A stretch of 64,000 nt of DNA from Roridomyces roridus (Eukaryota > Basidiomycota > Agaricomycetes > Agaricales > Mycenaceae), in the NCBI GenBank assembly GCA_029378245.1, contig JARKIF010000001.1:558001-622000 (forward strand). Direction: 5' to 3'. Below the pieces are notes generated by a model. That model saw nothing but the letters and a program-made list of their open reading frames with translations. It was not told where the DNA came from and did no database searches. Below are positions 46,970-58,702 of this stretch, piece by piece; position 1 is the stretch's first letter; each line of letters begins with the position of its first letter. The position numbers were made by a program, and so were the translations under genes.

Positions 46970-47493
46970 ATGCAACTCAGAAGTAGCAGGTCACCCATGC
47001 CGATGATTACCCTTTTTCTGAGGGATGGCCTCTTTTTGTTCTTGTGGATTATGTGTAAGCCCTGAAGCTTTTGATTCTACGGACAAGTCATAACAATATG
47101 TGCAGTGTATTCGACGGCGGAAATCATCATTTGGCACAGTGCTCGGCCGACTCTGGCTCAGATCCCCGTCGTGTGCGTGTTCAGAAATGTTTTCATCGGC
47201 CTCTCGCAATCTCAATTTATCCCACAGTCCTGCTACAGCGTCAGATTTATCCCCTCATCAAATCTGAATCCCACTTACAAGTTCGAATACACAGGATATC
47301 AGCCGTGTTCGGGGGACGCATCCTACTCAACATAAAGAATCTGGCATATCATACTTCAAACGAAACGGTTACCACCATCGAACTCACGACTCTATCACAG
47401 TCACTTCCGGTCCCCCGCCGTGCAGGTGGGAATCGTGTTCCGTGGTACCTGCAAACCGGGGAAGTAAAAGATGTCGGGAGCGAGGAAATGTAA

Positions 47494-49470
47494 GTTGAAT
47501 TACCGAGCAATCTATGTAAGCGACTCGGAATGTATGTACTTGGGGTCGAATTGACTTGACGCCACCCATGATCATCGTCCGTTGAACAGTGTTGAGTCGA
47601 TTGGTACTACTCCGATCAAATCTTCTTTTCATTTCGGCGTTATTCGATTCTCGGTGTCGGGCTCATCTATGTGCTTGAACAGGGACGGGAGACGTTTGCA
47701 CAGACGGCTTTGATTTTTCTACACAGTACAGAGCCTCTGTATCTTAAAAAACATCGATTTCGAACAAGAAGATGCTTACGGGATCATGTGACGGACGCGA
47801 CTCCGACGCGCCAAACGGTACCGTGCGCCGATCGCGAGGTTCCCGTCCCTGGAAACGGCCTTCGACTCGGAGGGTGAGGCCTGCAATAAAGGCCGGATGT
47901 GGATGGAGAAACCCAAGTGCGAGGTGACCAAGGGCCGTGCGCGACTCAGAGGAAGAGTGATGAAAAGTAAGACCTCGACGCCCAGAATCCAACCAGGAAC
48001 AGGAAAAAAAATAATCCTGCGCACCATTCTTGGTGACCGTGTTCCCCGCCGTGCACAGTTGGAATTGGTGAGGTGTGCAGCCAGCGTCGCCGCTGGATCG
48101 GTCGGTGAAAGAGGGAGGGGAGGGATGCGCAGCGCGCACCAAGAACCGACTCCACCCCGCTTGGTTTTAACCCGCGCCCCCGCCCTCTCTCGCTGTCACT
48201 ATAGCCCCTGGTACTTGTCGGCGGCGCTATACGCTGGGACTACCCTTCACCGCTTTCGAGTGTTGCCGTGGTGCAGAATCAAATTAGCTGGGAATCGAGA
48301 GTGACTGAGAGAGTCGAGACTCTGGGTCGGCCATCTGACTTTCTTGCAGCCTAGAACACCTTGAAGCTTGAAGTTGCGCCACGATGGCGGTCTCAAAGGT
48401 GGTATGGAGACTCGGCGACGAAACTTGGAAGAGAGAGAGACGAGGAGAGAGGATAATGACAGTACCAAACTGAGTTGGCTAAGCCCGTTATGGAAAGCCG
48501 AAATGATCGCAGTCGTACCAATCGACTACGGACTCTCCGTTGAATCAGTTCAACCTCTCTGCAGCCGAATTTCCTAAAGCGGAAGCGAACGGGTGCTTAT
48601 TTGGCTCTGATTGATCAAGCTTGTCTCATTATCAATTCCCACTTCCACCACCGACTCGAATGCTCAGCGTTCCAGCTTCGTGGGCACTGGAGGATGGAGA
48701 ATCCCAGCTTTCCTTCACACATATCTTCCGCGGCTCAGTGTCCATGGCACCAGCAACTTACAAGGCACCAAGTCCACACATGCGGCATGACTGAGTCGGA
48801 GGCTTGTCGGAGGCTCACGGTTTCGCGGAAGCGTCGCGACGGTAGAAAATTCCATTGGGTGCATATATTATTCGATTAATCGGCGAGAGCCTGCTCTGAA
48901 TCATCAATGTCACGCTTCGGTCCTCCACTTCATCTGCCTCCCCAATCTACGCTTCGACTGCCTGCCAATTTCGTGGCGCTCAACCACCATCTTCTCGTCC
49001 TAATTTTGGAGAGGCAATTCACATCAATCAGCATCCGACGAGCGAATCACTTTACATTCAAGACTCACCATCACGCCACCGTCTGTTCCTGGCTGCATCT
49101 TCGCTTTGTCTTCGCTTGTGATGCCGGTGCTCTCAAGACAAGGATGCTATGTAACAAGGGGCTAAAGCGGAACTGGGTCAGCTGCAAGAACTGGCACTGC
49201 GAGTCGCGTAAGTGGATTGGATTCATCTGGACTTTGGACCAACCTCCCGGTCATCTTCAATCTGCCAAGTGTACTGTCCTGGACTTTGCACAATAGGGGC
49301 TTGCGGACGCTGTGTAAACTCTTGGGTCCCGTAAATCTAAGGATCTGTTACCGGTCTCGTGGCGGAAATAATTGATCAAGTTGCTACAGTTTCCGCGCGC
49401 CTCGGGTTCACTTATCCTGGGTTATGTTGGGTGCGTGGGGGTTTGTGAGACGAAATCGTTTTGCTCTCTT
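47494..49470. other. Intergenic between DUF6533 copies 2 and 3
   Basis: No gene recognised in 47494-48900; ORFs are short and unlike known families. From about 49050 the sequence resembles the regions upstream of copies 2 and 4, with the shared module at 49250-49390 (CATCTTCAATCTGCCAAGTG, later TTACCGGTCTCGTGGCGGAA). Confidence 0.45.
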
Positions 49471-49477
49471 CCCAACG

Positions 49478-49484
49478 TTTATAA
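49478..49484 (+). promoter_or_regulatory. TATA box, DUF6533 copy 3
   Basis: TTTATAA, 124 bp before the ATG at 49602. Confidence 0.45.
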
Positions 49485-49601
49485 CGCCACGAAACGTCTG
49501 CTACTGCCATCTACTTCCAGCCCCATCCCCAGCTTGTAGTACGTTGCGCTACATCCACCCGGACATTATTATCTAATATTCCTGTCCCAGAAACCCCTCT
49601 C

Positions 49602-51555
49602 ATGGCCACCATCTCTCCCTGCCGCCGCCGCGGCCCAAGAAGCTGCGCTCCTCCAACTAATCATGGACTCGCAGACGACAAACTACTTGGCTGGTGAGCC
49701 TCATTAACGCGTCTATCATAACGTCAACACTCAAGTGCTCTCAAGCGGCGGGTCTTACTTTACTCATGTCAGCTATTCAGTGCAGCAATAGCTCGTCGCT
49801 GACCTCAAATTACAGTACTGAACACATCTCTACTCTCAAAGAGGAGGTCCGGGCTTTTCTCAATTCTCGACAACAAAAGTTGACGAACCAATACAGGTTG
49901 AATACGTTTGGAAAAGTCGACTCAGCCTCTGGAGCCTCCTCTATGTACGTGAACTCTGCGCCTCTCCTTCAATGCTGATTTTTTTTGTCTCAGGTCTGGG
50001 TGAGTCGCGCGATCGTCTGAAACCAGCACAACGGAAGAATGACCCTTTCATTTAGACTCGCTATGCAACGCTCATTGCATTGGCGTACGTCAAGCAACCT
50101 TGTTTTTCAGTGACTACTCGTTGATGACCTTGCTTCCAGGATCGATGTCAGCTGTGGGTTCATTCGCCAGGATGTCTCAACTCACGAGATGATGCCGGTT
50201 TCTTCCCAGTCATGTTCCGACCGATGACGAGTTTTAAAGTTGGTGGCTTGTTTTCTCTTGCCTGCAGAAATGTTGATCGCATTACTCCCTCCGTCGTTCC
50301 AGATGTGAGTGTCTGCATCTGGGTCTCTTCGGATACCTGCTGACAAGTTTGCTATGCCAGATGCCGAAACTTTCTTCTGGTACGGTGATTCGCAGGAACA
50401 TAAAAACGAGCTGTGTCTCACAAATTGCTACTACAGGCCGAAATGGCCACATCTAGCACGATAACAATTAGTGTTGATTGCATACTCGTCCTCCGGCAAG
50501 TACTCGAATCTTGGTTGAATTTTACTCAACTGCTTTCCAGGGTCTGGTTATTGTTTGGCAAAGGAAAAAAGTTGCTGTACACGTTGATTCTTTGTCTCAT
50601 AGGCATGTCGTCTTCTGTACCTTTCTTCTTTTATTTACCAGCAGCCCTGCAGCCCAGACAGCTGCTATGTCGGTCCATTTGTATTACTTGAATATTCCTT
50701 GAAAACTGACCGGCGAAGGATCACTTTCGGTCTCCTCACGGTCATTCCTTTGAAAGGTATTCGGGCAGAAACATCATATTTCAATCTGATCTGACTCGCG
50801 GCGGTAGACTTCGTAGACGTCGGGCAAGTTGACAGTTTCAACCTTGACTCCCGCTGACATCATCCGCAGTCCATTTCTCAATGGATGCTACTCTCTCGGT
50901 GCGTATTTTGCGGAAGCGAGAGTCATAAACACTCATCATCGGGCGCAGAGGTCCCTCGTCTATTCACATTTTACGCCCTCCCCTTTTTCTTGTTGGCCAT
51001 ACTCATGTTCTCCATGACCGCGTACAAATGCGCGCAGCACCTGCAATTGAGAAGCAGCTCGGCGCCAATGCCATTGATCACGCTGTTCTTGAGGGATGGT
51101 ATCTTTTTGTTCTTGGCCAATATGCGTAAGTCACGAAGCGTCCGATCTCACTGACAAGTCCCAACGATACGCGCAGTGTACTGTACAGTGGAAATTATCA
51201 TTTGGCACAAGGCCCGGCCAACTTTGGCTCAGATTCCCGTCGTGTGGGTGTTCCAACAGTTTTTTCCCCTTCGCCTCTCACATCTCACTATATCCGACAG
51301 TCCTGCTACGGCGTCAGCTGTTTCTCCCGCATTACAGGGAAACTTTACTTACTAGTTCGATTACCCAACAGAATCACAGCCGTGTTCGGGGGACGTGTTC
51401 TACTCAATATAAAGAATCTGGCGTATCATACTTCAAACGAAACGGCCACTACCACCATCCAGCTCACGACGGTATCGCAGTCACTTCCGACCAACCGCCG
51501 TGCACGTGGGAATCGTGTTCCGTGGTACCTTCAAACCGGGGAAGTCAACGAGTGA
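49602..51555 (+). pseudogene. DUF6533 seven-transmembrane gene, copy 3 (frameshifted)
   Basis: Exon 1 begins MATISP but has one extra C in the CCC run just after, relative to all paralogues, so the Ala-rich lead is read out of frame and stops. After that the gene is recognisable: STEHISTLKEEV, VWKSRLSLWSLLYV, micro-exon GTCTGG at 49994-49999, TRYATLIALA, ISVDCILVLR with a GC donor (GCAAGT), VWLLFGKGKKLLYTLILCLI, FSMTAYKCAQHLQLRSSSAP and AVFGGRVLLNIKNLAY, ending at 51555. A single base error in the assembly would also explain the exon 1 shift. Confidence 0.65.
49994..49999 (+). other. Predicted 6-nt micro-exon, DUF6533 copy 3
   Basis: GTCTGG between CTCAG and GTGAGT. Confidence 0.6.
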
Positions 51556-52870
51556 GTAAATCCCAAGGGAGTCGAAGCACAGAAGAAAATGCGTATGTAA
51601 ATCAACAAATATATGAACTTGAGCCCTAATTTTGGTCTCTCTCCCACCCCACTGAATCGCCTAATATGGCTGAAAGACTAGACCCAAAAATCATTACTTG
51701 CTCAAAAGTCGACCAAGCGCACTTCCGAGCGTCATTTGATGCCCAAAATAATCCTGAATCGCTGAAGGTACCGAGCCCTGCGGCCTGCCCGTTCGAGCCG
51801 ACCAATTCAGCTTTTGCGAGGCGGGAGAGCAGAGAGCTATGTAGAGCTACTAGGTCGCGCATATCAATCAATATCCACCCATCCGCCAAGAGCACACGCA
51901 ATGCCGCCAGCATGTCCCCTCCGAAGCATCCCCGGCTACTTCAAACTTGCACGGAGAGTACTTCGGATGTGGATGCTTCGCAGTCTGTGGCGACGCGCCG
52001 ACAACGCCAGTGCAGCTCGAATCTGCCACGAATATTATGTGCAGTTGGAGAGCGGGGCGGAGGCGTTACGGTTCATGATTCAAGGGAAGCCAGGTTGGAG
52101 GCTGGTGGAGCACGAACCGAGGGCACGGGGGACCCAAGGTCATACCGGGGCCGACGGCGCTCTCAGAACAACCTCGGGGCCAGATGAATTGACAGATAAT
52201 CAGAAACTATCAGAAGGCTGTTGGACAGTTGGATTGAATGCATTGATCAATCCCGGCCGGATCATGATCAAAGTTTGACGTTGCCTCTTTCTTCCTGACC
52301 AACATCTTGATTCTTCTTGAGTCTCTTCGCCGCGGTGCTCTGACAAGACAAAGCTCGAGCAGGAATCAGCTGCAGCAGGGTGACGGGCCGGGCTTGCAAG
52401 TCATGAATCTGATTCGCGCATGCAACACATGTGAAATCAGGAAGCAAAGTCGGAATTTGAAAGCTCCGTCCACTGGCAACTACACTGGCTATATTTGCAC
52501 ACACGGGAGCATCACATGAATGCCTTGTGAGTGCTGTACCTATTTCTGAACTCTTCATCACCTCCTCATCTTCAATCTGCCCAGTGGGTGATGGGGGCGC
52601 CCCGTGGCTCCACCTCTCAGCCAAAGCCCGACTCAGCCCACAAGGCAAAATTCAGGCTTTGGGTGTACGATGCTGCATACTCTTGCACCCGGCATGCGCC
52701 CGTCTGCAACGCATGGCGCCCACTGAGTATGCCATCCAGGCTTCCGCCTGGACTGGTTGACTAGAGGTTCGACCGCGGCAATCAATCTTTTCCTTGCAAG
52801 TACGTGCCATTGGCAACAGTTTTAATCTCACACGAGGTGTAAATTAGTCCAATGTTCCCAAGTTCCCGGC
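51556..52870. other. Region between DUF6533 copies 3 and 4
   Basis: 51626-52278 has overlapping ORFs on both strands (for example LRSLWRRADNASAARICHEY on +, WILIDMRDLVALHSSLLSRL on -). I cannot place either in a family, so no gene is called. 52270-52580 is homologous to the region upstream of copy 2 and holds the empty site of the TA-target element and a truncated shared module (CATCTTCAATCTGCCCAGTG). Confidence 0.35.
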
Positions 52871-52871
52871 C

Positions 52872-52878
52872 TTTATAA
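52872..52878 (+). promoter_or_regulatory. TATA box, DUF6533 copy 4
   Basis: TTTATAA, 128 bp before the ATG at 53000. Confidence 0.45.
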
Positions 52879-52999
52879 CGGATCCGCCACCGTGCAAACA
52901 ATCCGCCACCTCCAGCTACTGCCATCATCCCCAGCTTGTGCGTCGCGCTAGAGTAATACTCATTGAAACTCGGTCCTCGCCCGCTCAGAAGCCCCTCTC

Positions 53000-55010
53000 A
53001 TGTCCACCATCTCTCCCGCTGCGGCGGCGGCCCAAGAAGCTGCACTTCTCCAACTAATCAAAGACTCGCAGACGACGAACTACTTGGCCGGTGAGCCTCA
53101 TTAACGCGTCTAACGTAGCAACACTGAGATACTTTGGAGCCGGGGGTCTTACTTTACTCATGTGAGTGTCATATATTCAGTGCAGCACGTACCTGACCTC
53201 GAATCACAGTATTGAACACATCTCCACGTTCAACAAGGAGGTTCGTGCTTTCCTGATTCTTCGAGAGAAAAAAACTGACGAGGAGGCAGCTCGAATATGT
53301 CTGGAAAGGTCCACTCAGCCTCTGGAGCGTCCTCTATGTAAGCAGAGTCTGCACCTTTCCTTCAATGCTGATTTTGTCTTAGGTTTGGGTGAGCCGTCTG
53401 TGACCAGAACCCAATGAAAGAATGACCCCATCTTGACAGACTCGCTATTTCACACTTATTTGTTTAGTGTGCGTCGCGGAAAACTCGAATGGCATTACTT
53501 GTTAACGTGTTAACGTCCTATCTTCCAGGATGGATGTCAGCTGTAGGTTCATTTACCGCGATCTAAAAAACTCGCGAGATGATGACGGTACTTTCTCAGT
53601 CATGTTCCGACCGATGAAGAACTCCCAAGTTTGTGGCTTTCTCTCTGGTCTACAAATATTTACAGGATCCTCTCTCCCTTTGCCGTCTTATAGATGTGGG
53701 TCTCTGAACCTCGGATTTCCAGGGTACTTCCTGACCCCGTGAAAACAGATGCCGACAATTCATTCTGGTACAGCAACGATTTGTATGAACATGAAATGAG
53801 CCATATGACGAATCGGTACCGCAGGCTGAATCGATTACGTGCACGATGATAATCATCGGCGTCGATTGCATCCTCATCCTCAGGTAAATACCCAGATCTC
53901 CTTTGGTTTTGATGACATCTAAAAGACCTGCATAGGGTTTGGTTGTTATATGGCAAAGGAAAGAAGTTACTGTTCATCTTGATTGCTTTGCTTATAGGCA
54001 GGTCATTTTCCACATATTGTCATTCACTCACAGTCTTGTAGCCGAGATATCCTCTATGTCGGTCTTCGCGTGCTTGAAGCTTCCGTAAAAACTCACCGAT
54101 TGGCGTCAGGGTCATATTTGGTCTCCTTACGGTCCTTCCTTTGAAAGGTACACAGGCCCAGAGATCATACAATCTCGCTAACAACCGAGACAGAATTCGT
54201 AGATGTTGGGTAAGTTGAGAATTTAATTGTTCCTCCCACCGACTGCAATACCAACAGGCCAGTTCTCAAGGGATGCTACTCGCTTGGTATGTGCTCGGTT
54301 TAAGGCCACAGTCGTAAAGGCTCATGCATCACGAAGAGGTCCCTCGTCTATTCACATTCTATGCCTTTGCCCCTTTCTTGATGTCTATATTGTTGTTCTC
54401 CATGACTGCGTACAAATGCGGGCAACACTTGCAGCTAAGAAGTCGCAGGGCGCCGATGCCCATGATTACCCTGTTCCTACGGGATGGTCTCTTTTTGTTC
54501 TTGTGGATAATGTGTCAGTGCTCAAGCCTTCGATTGTACAGACAAGTCTTACAGATTAATTATGCGCAGTGTATTCGACCGCGGAACTTATCATTTGGCA
54601 CAGCGCCCGACCAACTCTGGCTGAAATCCCCATCGCGTGGGTGTTCAGAAATCTTTTTCTCCTCCTCTCCAAATCTCACCATCTCACCGCATCACAGTCC
54701 TGTTACAGCGTCAGTTGACATTTCTTTCCCCTCATTAAATCCGAGCCTTTACTGACCGATTTGAACACACAGAATATCAGCCGTGCTTGGGTGCCGCGTA
54801 CTACTCAACATCAAGAACCTGGCGCATCACAATTCGAACGAAACGGGTACCACCATAAATGATACGGTGCTATCGCAGTCACTTGCCGTCCACCGTAGGA
54901 ATCGCGTTCCTTGGTATCTTCGAACTGGGGAAGTCAAAGATGTCAAAGATGTCGGGAGCGAGGAAAGGGTAATGGGATTACAAACGATACAAATGTATGT
55001 GAACGAATAA
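53000..55010 (+). CDS. DUF6533 seven-transmembrane protein, copy 4
   Basis: Starts MSTISPAAAAAQEAALLQLI, exon 1 ending NYLA. Then IEHISTFNKE, a DUF6533 segment near 53285-53340, micro-exon GTTTGG at 53383-53388, TRYFTLICLV, MDVSCRFIYRD, IIIGVDCILILR with a GTAAAT donor, VWLLYGKGKKLLFILIALLI, FSMTAYKCGQHLQLRSRRAP, MPMITLFLRDGLFLFLWIM and AVLGCRVLLNIKNLAH, ending at 55010. I see no clear frameshift, so this and copy 5 are the best candidates for a working member. A four-residue repeat (KDVKDV) is near the end. Confidence 0.65.
53383..53388 (+). other. Predicted 6-nt micro-exon, DUF6533 copy 4
   Basis: GTTTGG between CTTAG and GTGAGC; a silent change from GTCTGG (still Val-Trp). Confidence 0.6.
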
Positions 55011-55104
55011 TGTGTGTATGTACTTGCCAGGTTAACTTCTCCGGCTATTCAAACTGTGGAAGGGCGTTTAATGTCGCATTGTGCTATATCTAACTGACAG
55101 ACTT

Positions 55105-55320
55105 GGGTGACAACGTGGTAAGAAGATTCCAACTCCGAGTTGGAAAGGGACTTTGCATGTCACGAAGGGAGGGTTTAAATTGGGAAGGGCGGTCAGCGGA
55201 AGTTGCTCCGGCGAAGAGTCCCAAGCGTAAAGCACGAAGGGAGATGTACCAAATATTCGGAACTATCGAGTAGTACATCAGCGGCCAATGTACAGTTACG
55301 AAGGGGAGAGAAGATTCCGA
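55105..55320 (-). repeat. Partial tandem duplicate of an F-box 3' end
   Basis: The stretch with GTTGGAAAGGGACTTTGCAT and GAAGATTCCAACTCCGAGTT repeats, with changes, sequence of the F-box 3' part at about 55300-55600 (GTTGGAAAGGGACTTGGCAT). It is a broken local duplicate without an open frame of its own. Confidence 0.6.
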
Positions 55321-55753
55321 CTCCGAGTTCCGATATAGATCTCCATCCCACCCTCCACCAGTGCGCGGAGCAAATCCAGAGTATTCGGTGAAAGTTCTGG
55401 TGAGTTGACAGGTGGGAAAGGGGTCATGATAATAGAGACGCTGCGCAATTGGGTGCCACGACGGGCGGACAACCCACGCGCAAGCGTGTTCCACGATGAA
55501 TCGGTTGGAAAGGGACTTGGCATGTCGCGAAGGGTGAGAACCTGTAAGTTTGGGAGGAGGCGGTCCGGCGGAGATTGCTCCAAGAGGGCGAAGAACTGCT
55601 CGGCCCCCTGGAGCGTTAGTCCCTGCAGCTCCAAATGAATAACGGTTGGGACGAGGGTGATGCAGGCCTCCGCCCTGGCGACCGGCGAGTTGGGTTCATC
55701 ATCGGAGTTGTAGATGAAGGACAGTTGGCGAAGTGGTGGAGAAGACCGCTTCA
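55296..55753 (-). pseudogene. F-box/LRR gene, 3' part (separated by insertion)
   Basis: Reads LKRSSPPLRQLSFIYNSDDE, HLELQGLTLQGAEQFFALLE and ends RNLLSPS at 55296. It continues the gene fragment at 57108-57946. Removing the element and one TTCA copy joins SFLK to RSSPPLRQ with the frame preserved. Confidence 0.8.
55750..55753. repeat. Target-site duplication, left (element in F-box gene)
   Basis: TTCA, also at 57108-57111. Short, so weak by itself. Confidence 0.65.
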
Positions 55754-57107
55754 GTATGGAGGCCTGGAGCATCGCGCTTTGAAACACGATGATAACCGAT
55801 GATGGCCGCTGTCAACGAGCGTTCCGAAGTAGGACCCCGTAACCGTCGGGACAATCTTCCGTATTACAACATTGATTTGACATGCGGCGGTATCGCGCCG
55901 ACTCTGATACGGTGAAGATGAATGATGGATGGGTTTTATAGCATGTACAGCTTAGTCAAATTACTATTCATCTGCATTAATGATGTCCTCGGGCCCTCTT
56001 CATCCTCAAACCAGACAAATACTTCCTCCTCCTCGGCATCAATGCGAACACTGTCGTCCTCCAAGTCTAGTTCCACTTGATCGACTAGATTGTTCAACTG
56101 CTGCAAGTGATCGGAATCTACGTTGAAAATCTAATTAGATATGACAAGGAACTGAGTTGTGAACCACGAACCAAGGCCATCCCCATTATTGACGCCCCCA
56201 TATAGTATTGCCCACCTACCAACTCTCCGCCGCGCAGCACCTCCAGCCCCTGGAGTAATTCTAGTTCATCATTCAGTGAACTATCCATCAAGGGTAACCT
56301 ATTTGGCGGCGGGAATGTGGGTAGCCTATTCGCAAAAGTAATTCTAGTTCATCATTCAGTGAACTATCCATCGAGGGTCCCCTACTCTGTCAAGAGGAGG
56401 GTTCTGTGGGGCTGAATGGTTTGATGGCCTGCAAAATTTACTCCATCAATTCCCACCATGATCCACATTTTTCTCTGCAATTCACGTCAGATGTTTCCTA
56501 TGTTGATCACAAGCTGCTACCGGCAGACATTTCTAGTGCCGTTATGATCCGCTCCAGAGTAGGGGAAGGGTGCTTGCACCGCTATGGATAACCTATTTGG
56601 CGGCGGGAATGTGGGTAGCCTATTCGCAAACTTTGAACAGCAACACATGGTTGCAACAAGTACTGTGATTTTTTCCACCTTGCTCCGTTCTACCCCACAG
56701 TATGTGGTTGATCTGCAAACATACCTACCTCTCGCCGATATGCCTATGTCCACCAATATGAATATGCCTATGCTGTTGATTCAACACACCCACAAGCGAG
56801 TAGTCGGATCGATGACTTGTTCAATACCTCGAAGAGATCCTGGGATGCACATCATGCACTCCAGCTTGAGGAAGAATTGTGACTATTCAAGGAGTTCCGC
56901 ACAACAGTCAAATTCCAAAACTTGAAGTACAAGTAGTATGTTTGGAGAGTCGGCACGACGGTAAATCAACTGATCTATCGTCAAATCAATGTTCGAACAC
57001 GGCAGAATAAGCCCATGGTTACGGGGTCCTACTCCGGAACGCTCATTGACAGCGGCCATCATGGATTATCATCGCGTTTCAAAGCGCGGTGCTCCGGGCC
57101 TCCATAC
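55754..57107. mobile_element. DNA element with ~150-bp terminal inverted repeats (1354 bp), family unknown
   Basis: Both ends begin GTATGGAGGCC on their inward strand and stay similar for about 150 bp (55754-55908 and 56944-57107), sharing words such as GATGATGGCCGCTGTCAA and GTAGGACCCCGTAACC. It is flanked by TTCA. Inside are direct repeats: about 42 bp at 56252 and 56338 (TTCTAGTTCATCATTCAGTG), and about 40 bp at 56297 and 56590 (TTTGGCGGCGGGAATGTGGG). An acidic minus-strand frame near 55935-56130 (VDQVELDLEDDSVRIDAEEE) and a plus-strand ORF at 56584-56925 show no transposase motif. Long inverted repeats with a 4-bp duplication do not fix a superfamily. Confidence 0.8.
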
Positions 57108-57111
57108 TTCA
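57108..57111. repeat. Target-site duplication, right (element in F-box gene)
   Basis: TTCA, matching 55750-55753. Confidence 0.65.
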
Positions 57112-57946
57112 GGAATGAGACGAGGTCCCCATTGGGAAATCTCGCGGGAGAGAGGATGAAGGTTTCCAGAGAGGGGGCAGTGATGTATTCGAGTGTGTTC
57201 CCCCGACTTGCCGGAATCCCCAGGGAAATCAACTCGCTAAGATTCGGAAGCATAACCTTTTCGATAGACATGGTTTCGGCTGCGTCAACGAAAGACATGT
57301 TCTCGAAATCCAACTTGACCAGGTTTGTGGAGAGGCTCAAAAGCTTGAGAATAGGACGCCAGGAGCATACCTCCGTCGTGAAGCCATTAATAGTAAGCTC
57401 TTCGAGGGACGGCAGGGGGTGGAGGGGCTCTGCACCTCCGAGCAGCTCGAAGGTTCCACCGGCCTGCGACATGTAAATGTCGAGGCGTTTCAACTGCCCG
57501 GAATAGCGCAATATACAGGCACCCAGGTTTCGGTCCATCTCCCCGTCAAAGGATATATCCAAGAGATGGCCGCGAGCTCGTTGAAGCCACTGGTCCATGA
57601 TGGCTTCCAAGTCCAGGCCCTGCATTCGACTCGGAGGGAAGGACACATAGATCGTAGCCCACAGCGCCGGCGTAGCCAACGCGATGCTCGTCCATGCGGT
57701 GCATATATGGAGGAGAAGCAATGGGGCTTCTGATACTCCGTCTTGAGGGCCGGGGTAGGAAGGAAGACATTGCAGGAAGATTTTGGATGAAAGTTCCAGT
57801 GGCAGTCGCGCGACTGGATCGCGTAGGGAGTTGAGCTGCCGCTGGATGAGACTTTTACTGCGCTCCAGGTCCCTCAAAACCTCCTTCTGCCGTTCGATAT
57901 CGAGAGAGATTTGTGCGAGGCTCGACTCGAGTTCTTGGACTGACAT
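57108..57946 (-). pseudogene. F-box/LRR gene, 5' part (separated by insertion)
   Basis: The likely start at 57946 reads MSVQELESSLAQISLDIERQ; a Met at 57976 is also in frame. A coiled lead is followed by an F-box (VARLPLELSSKIFLQCLP, then LLLLHICTAWTSIALATPAL) and leucine-rich text (PSLEELTINGFTTEV). It is cut after NGDLVSFLK, where the frame enters the inserted element and stops shortly after. Together with 55296-55753 it would form one F-box protein of about 440 residues. Confidence 0.8.
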
Positions 57947-58702
57947 GGCGACGCGGCAAACTATCGCGAAAGTCATTTGGCTGGCGATGTTTCGTAGGCA
58001 GGGAACTCACGTTAAGATGAGCTTTGGACAGTTTGGGGCCGAGTCGGAGGGAAGGAACCCGGTGGTCCCGACCAGATCGCTTCAATGTCTTCTTCCATCA
58101 CGCATGAAGAACCCGGTCCGTCCAAAAACACCCAGAGCACTCAGCACCGCGCGACCAACGAGCAGGACAAGTCGGAGGCCGGTGGCGTTGTCGAGGCGTT
58201 CTCATTTGCGAATGCAGCCGTTTTGGGGGCCCGGGGGGTAGATGACATACAAGCCTGTCAGTTGCTTCGCCTCTCCCTCTGGCCCAACTGACTTCAGTCT
58301 GGGGGAAAGGCACACGGCGAATTCAACATCTACGGCGACGAGAAAAGGCGGGCGGTGCGTTGGCTTACATCTGTCAACGAAGAGGATACTAAATCGTCAC
58401 GCCTGTAGATACCTGGAGGAGATGAAGCCTGTCGTTGCTTCCCCTCCCCTCAGCTCGCTCCTTCATCCATAATTGAGAAGGATAACGGTGCGACGAGGTC
58501 CGTTGACTTGAAGATGGTGCGTTGACTTGAATCTCTTGTGGATGAAGAGAACGCTTACCCTTGACCGGAGGAAGATGGGCTGGCTCGAAAAATCATGCCA
58601 CTGACTTGCCATTGCTTCACGTCTCGTCCTCCAGTATGCCCTCTTCCAAGCGCTTTTGGGTATCACATCGATTAAATAAATCGCTACAGGGTATACATAA
58701 AC
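57947..58702. other. Intergenic upstream of the split F-box gene
   Basis: ORFs here are short and overlap on both strands. I see no supported gene. It is also the 3' flank of the DUF2828 gene. Confidence 0.45.

Larger units (their letters stand above)
44951..47493 (+). pseudogene. DUF6533 seven-transmembrane gene, copy 2, split by a hAT-like element
   Basis: Exon 1 reads MATVSPAAAAAQEAALLQLI and ends NYLA. The rest follows the family plan: VWQSRLSLWSVLYV, micro-exon GTCTGG at 45352-45357, VWLLFGKGKRLLYVLIPLLV, then FSMTAFKCGQH. Here a 554-bp element (46408-46961) interrupts the exon, and the frame resumes as QHMQLRSSRSPMPMITLFLR. The last exon reads AVFGGRILLNIKNLAY and ends GSEEM at 47493. 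Other donors look sound (CTCCG followed by GTAAGT), so the insertion may be the only lesion. If the element were spliced or excised precisely, the product would be restored. Confidence 0.7.

Noticed and set aside
51626..52278. Overlapping ORFs of 95-173 codons on both strands
   Set aside because: No recognisable family, no consistent splice plan, and the strands overlap; I could not support a gene.
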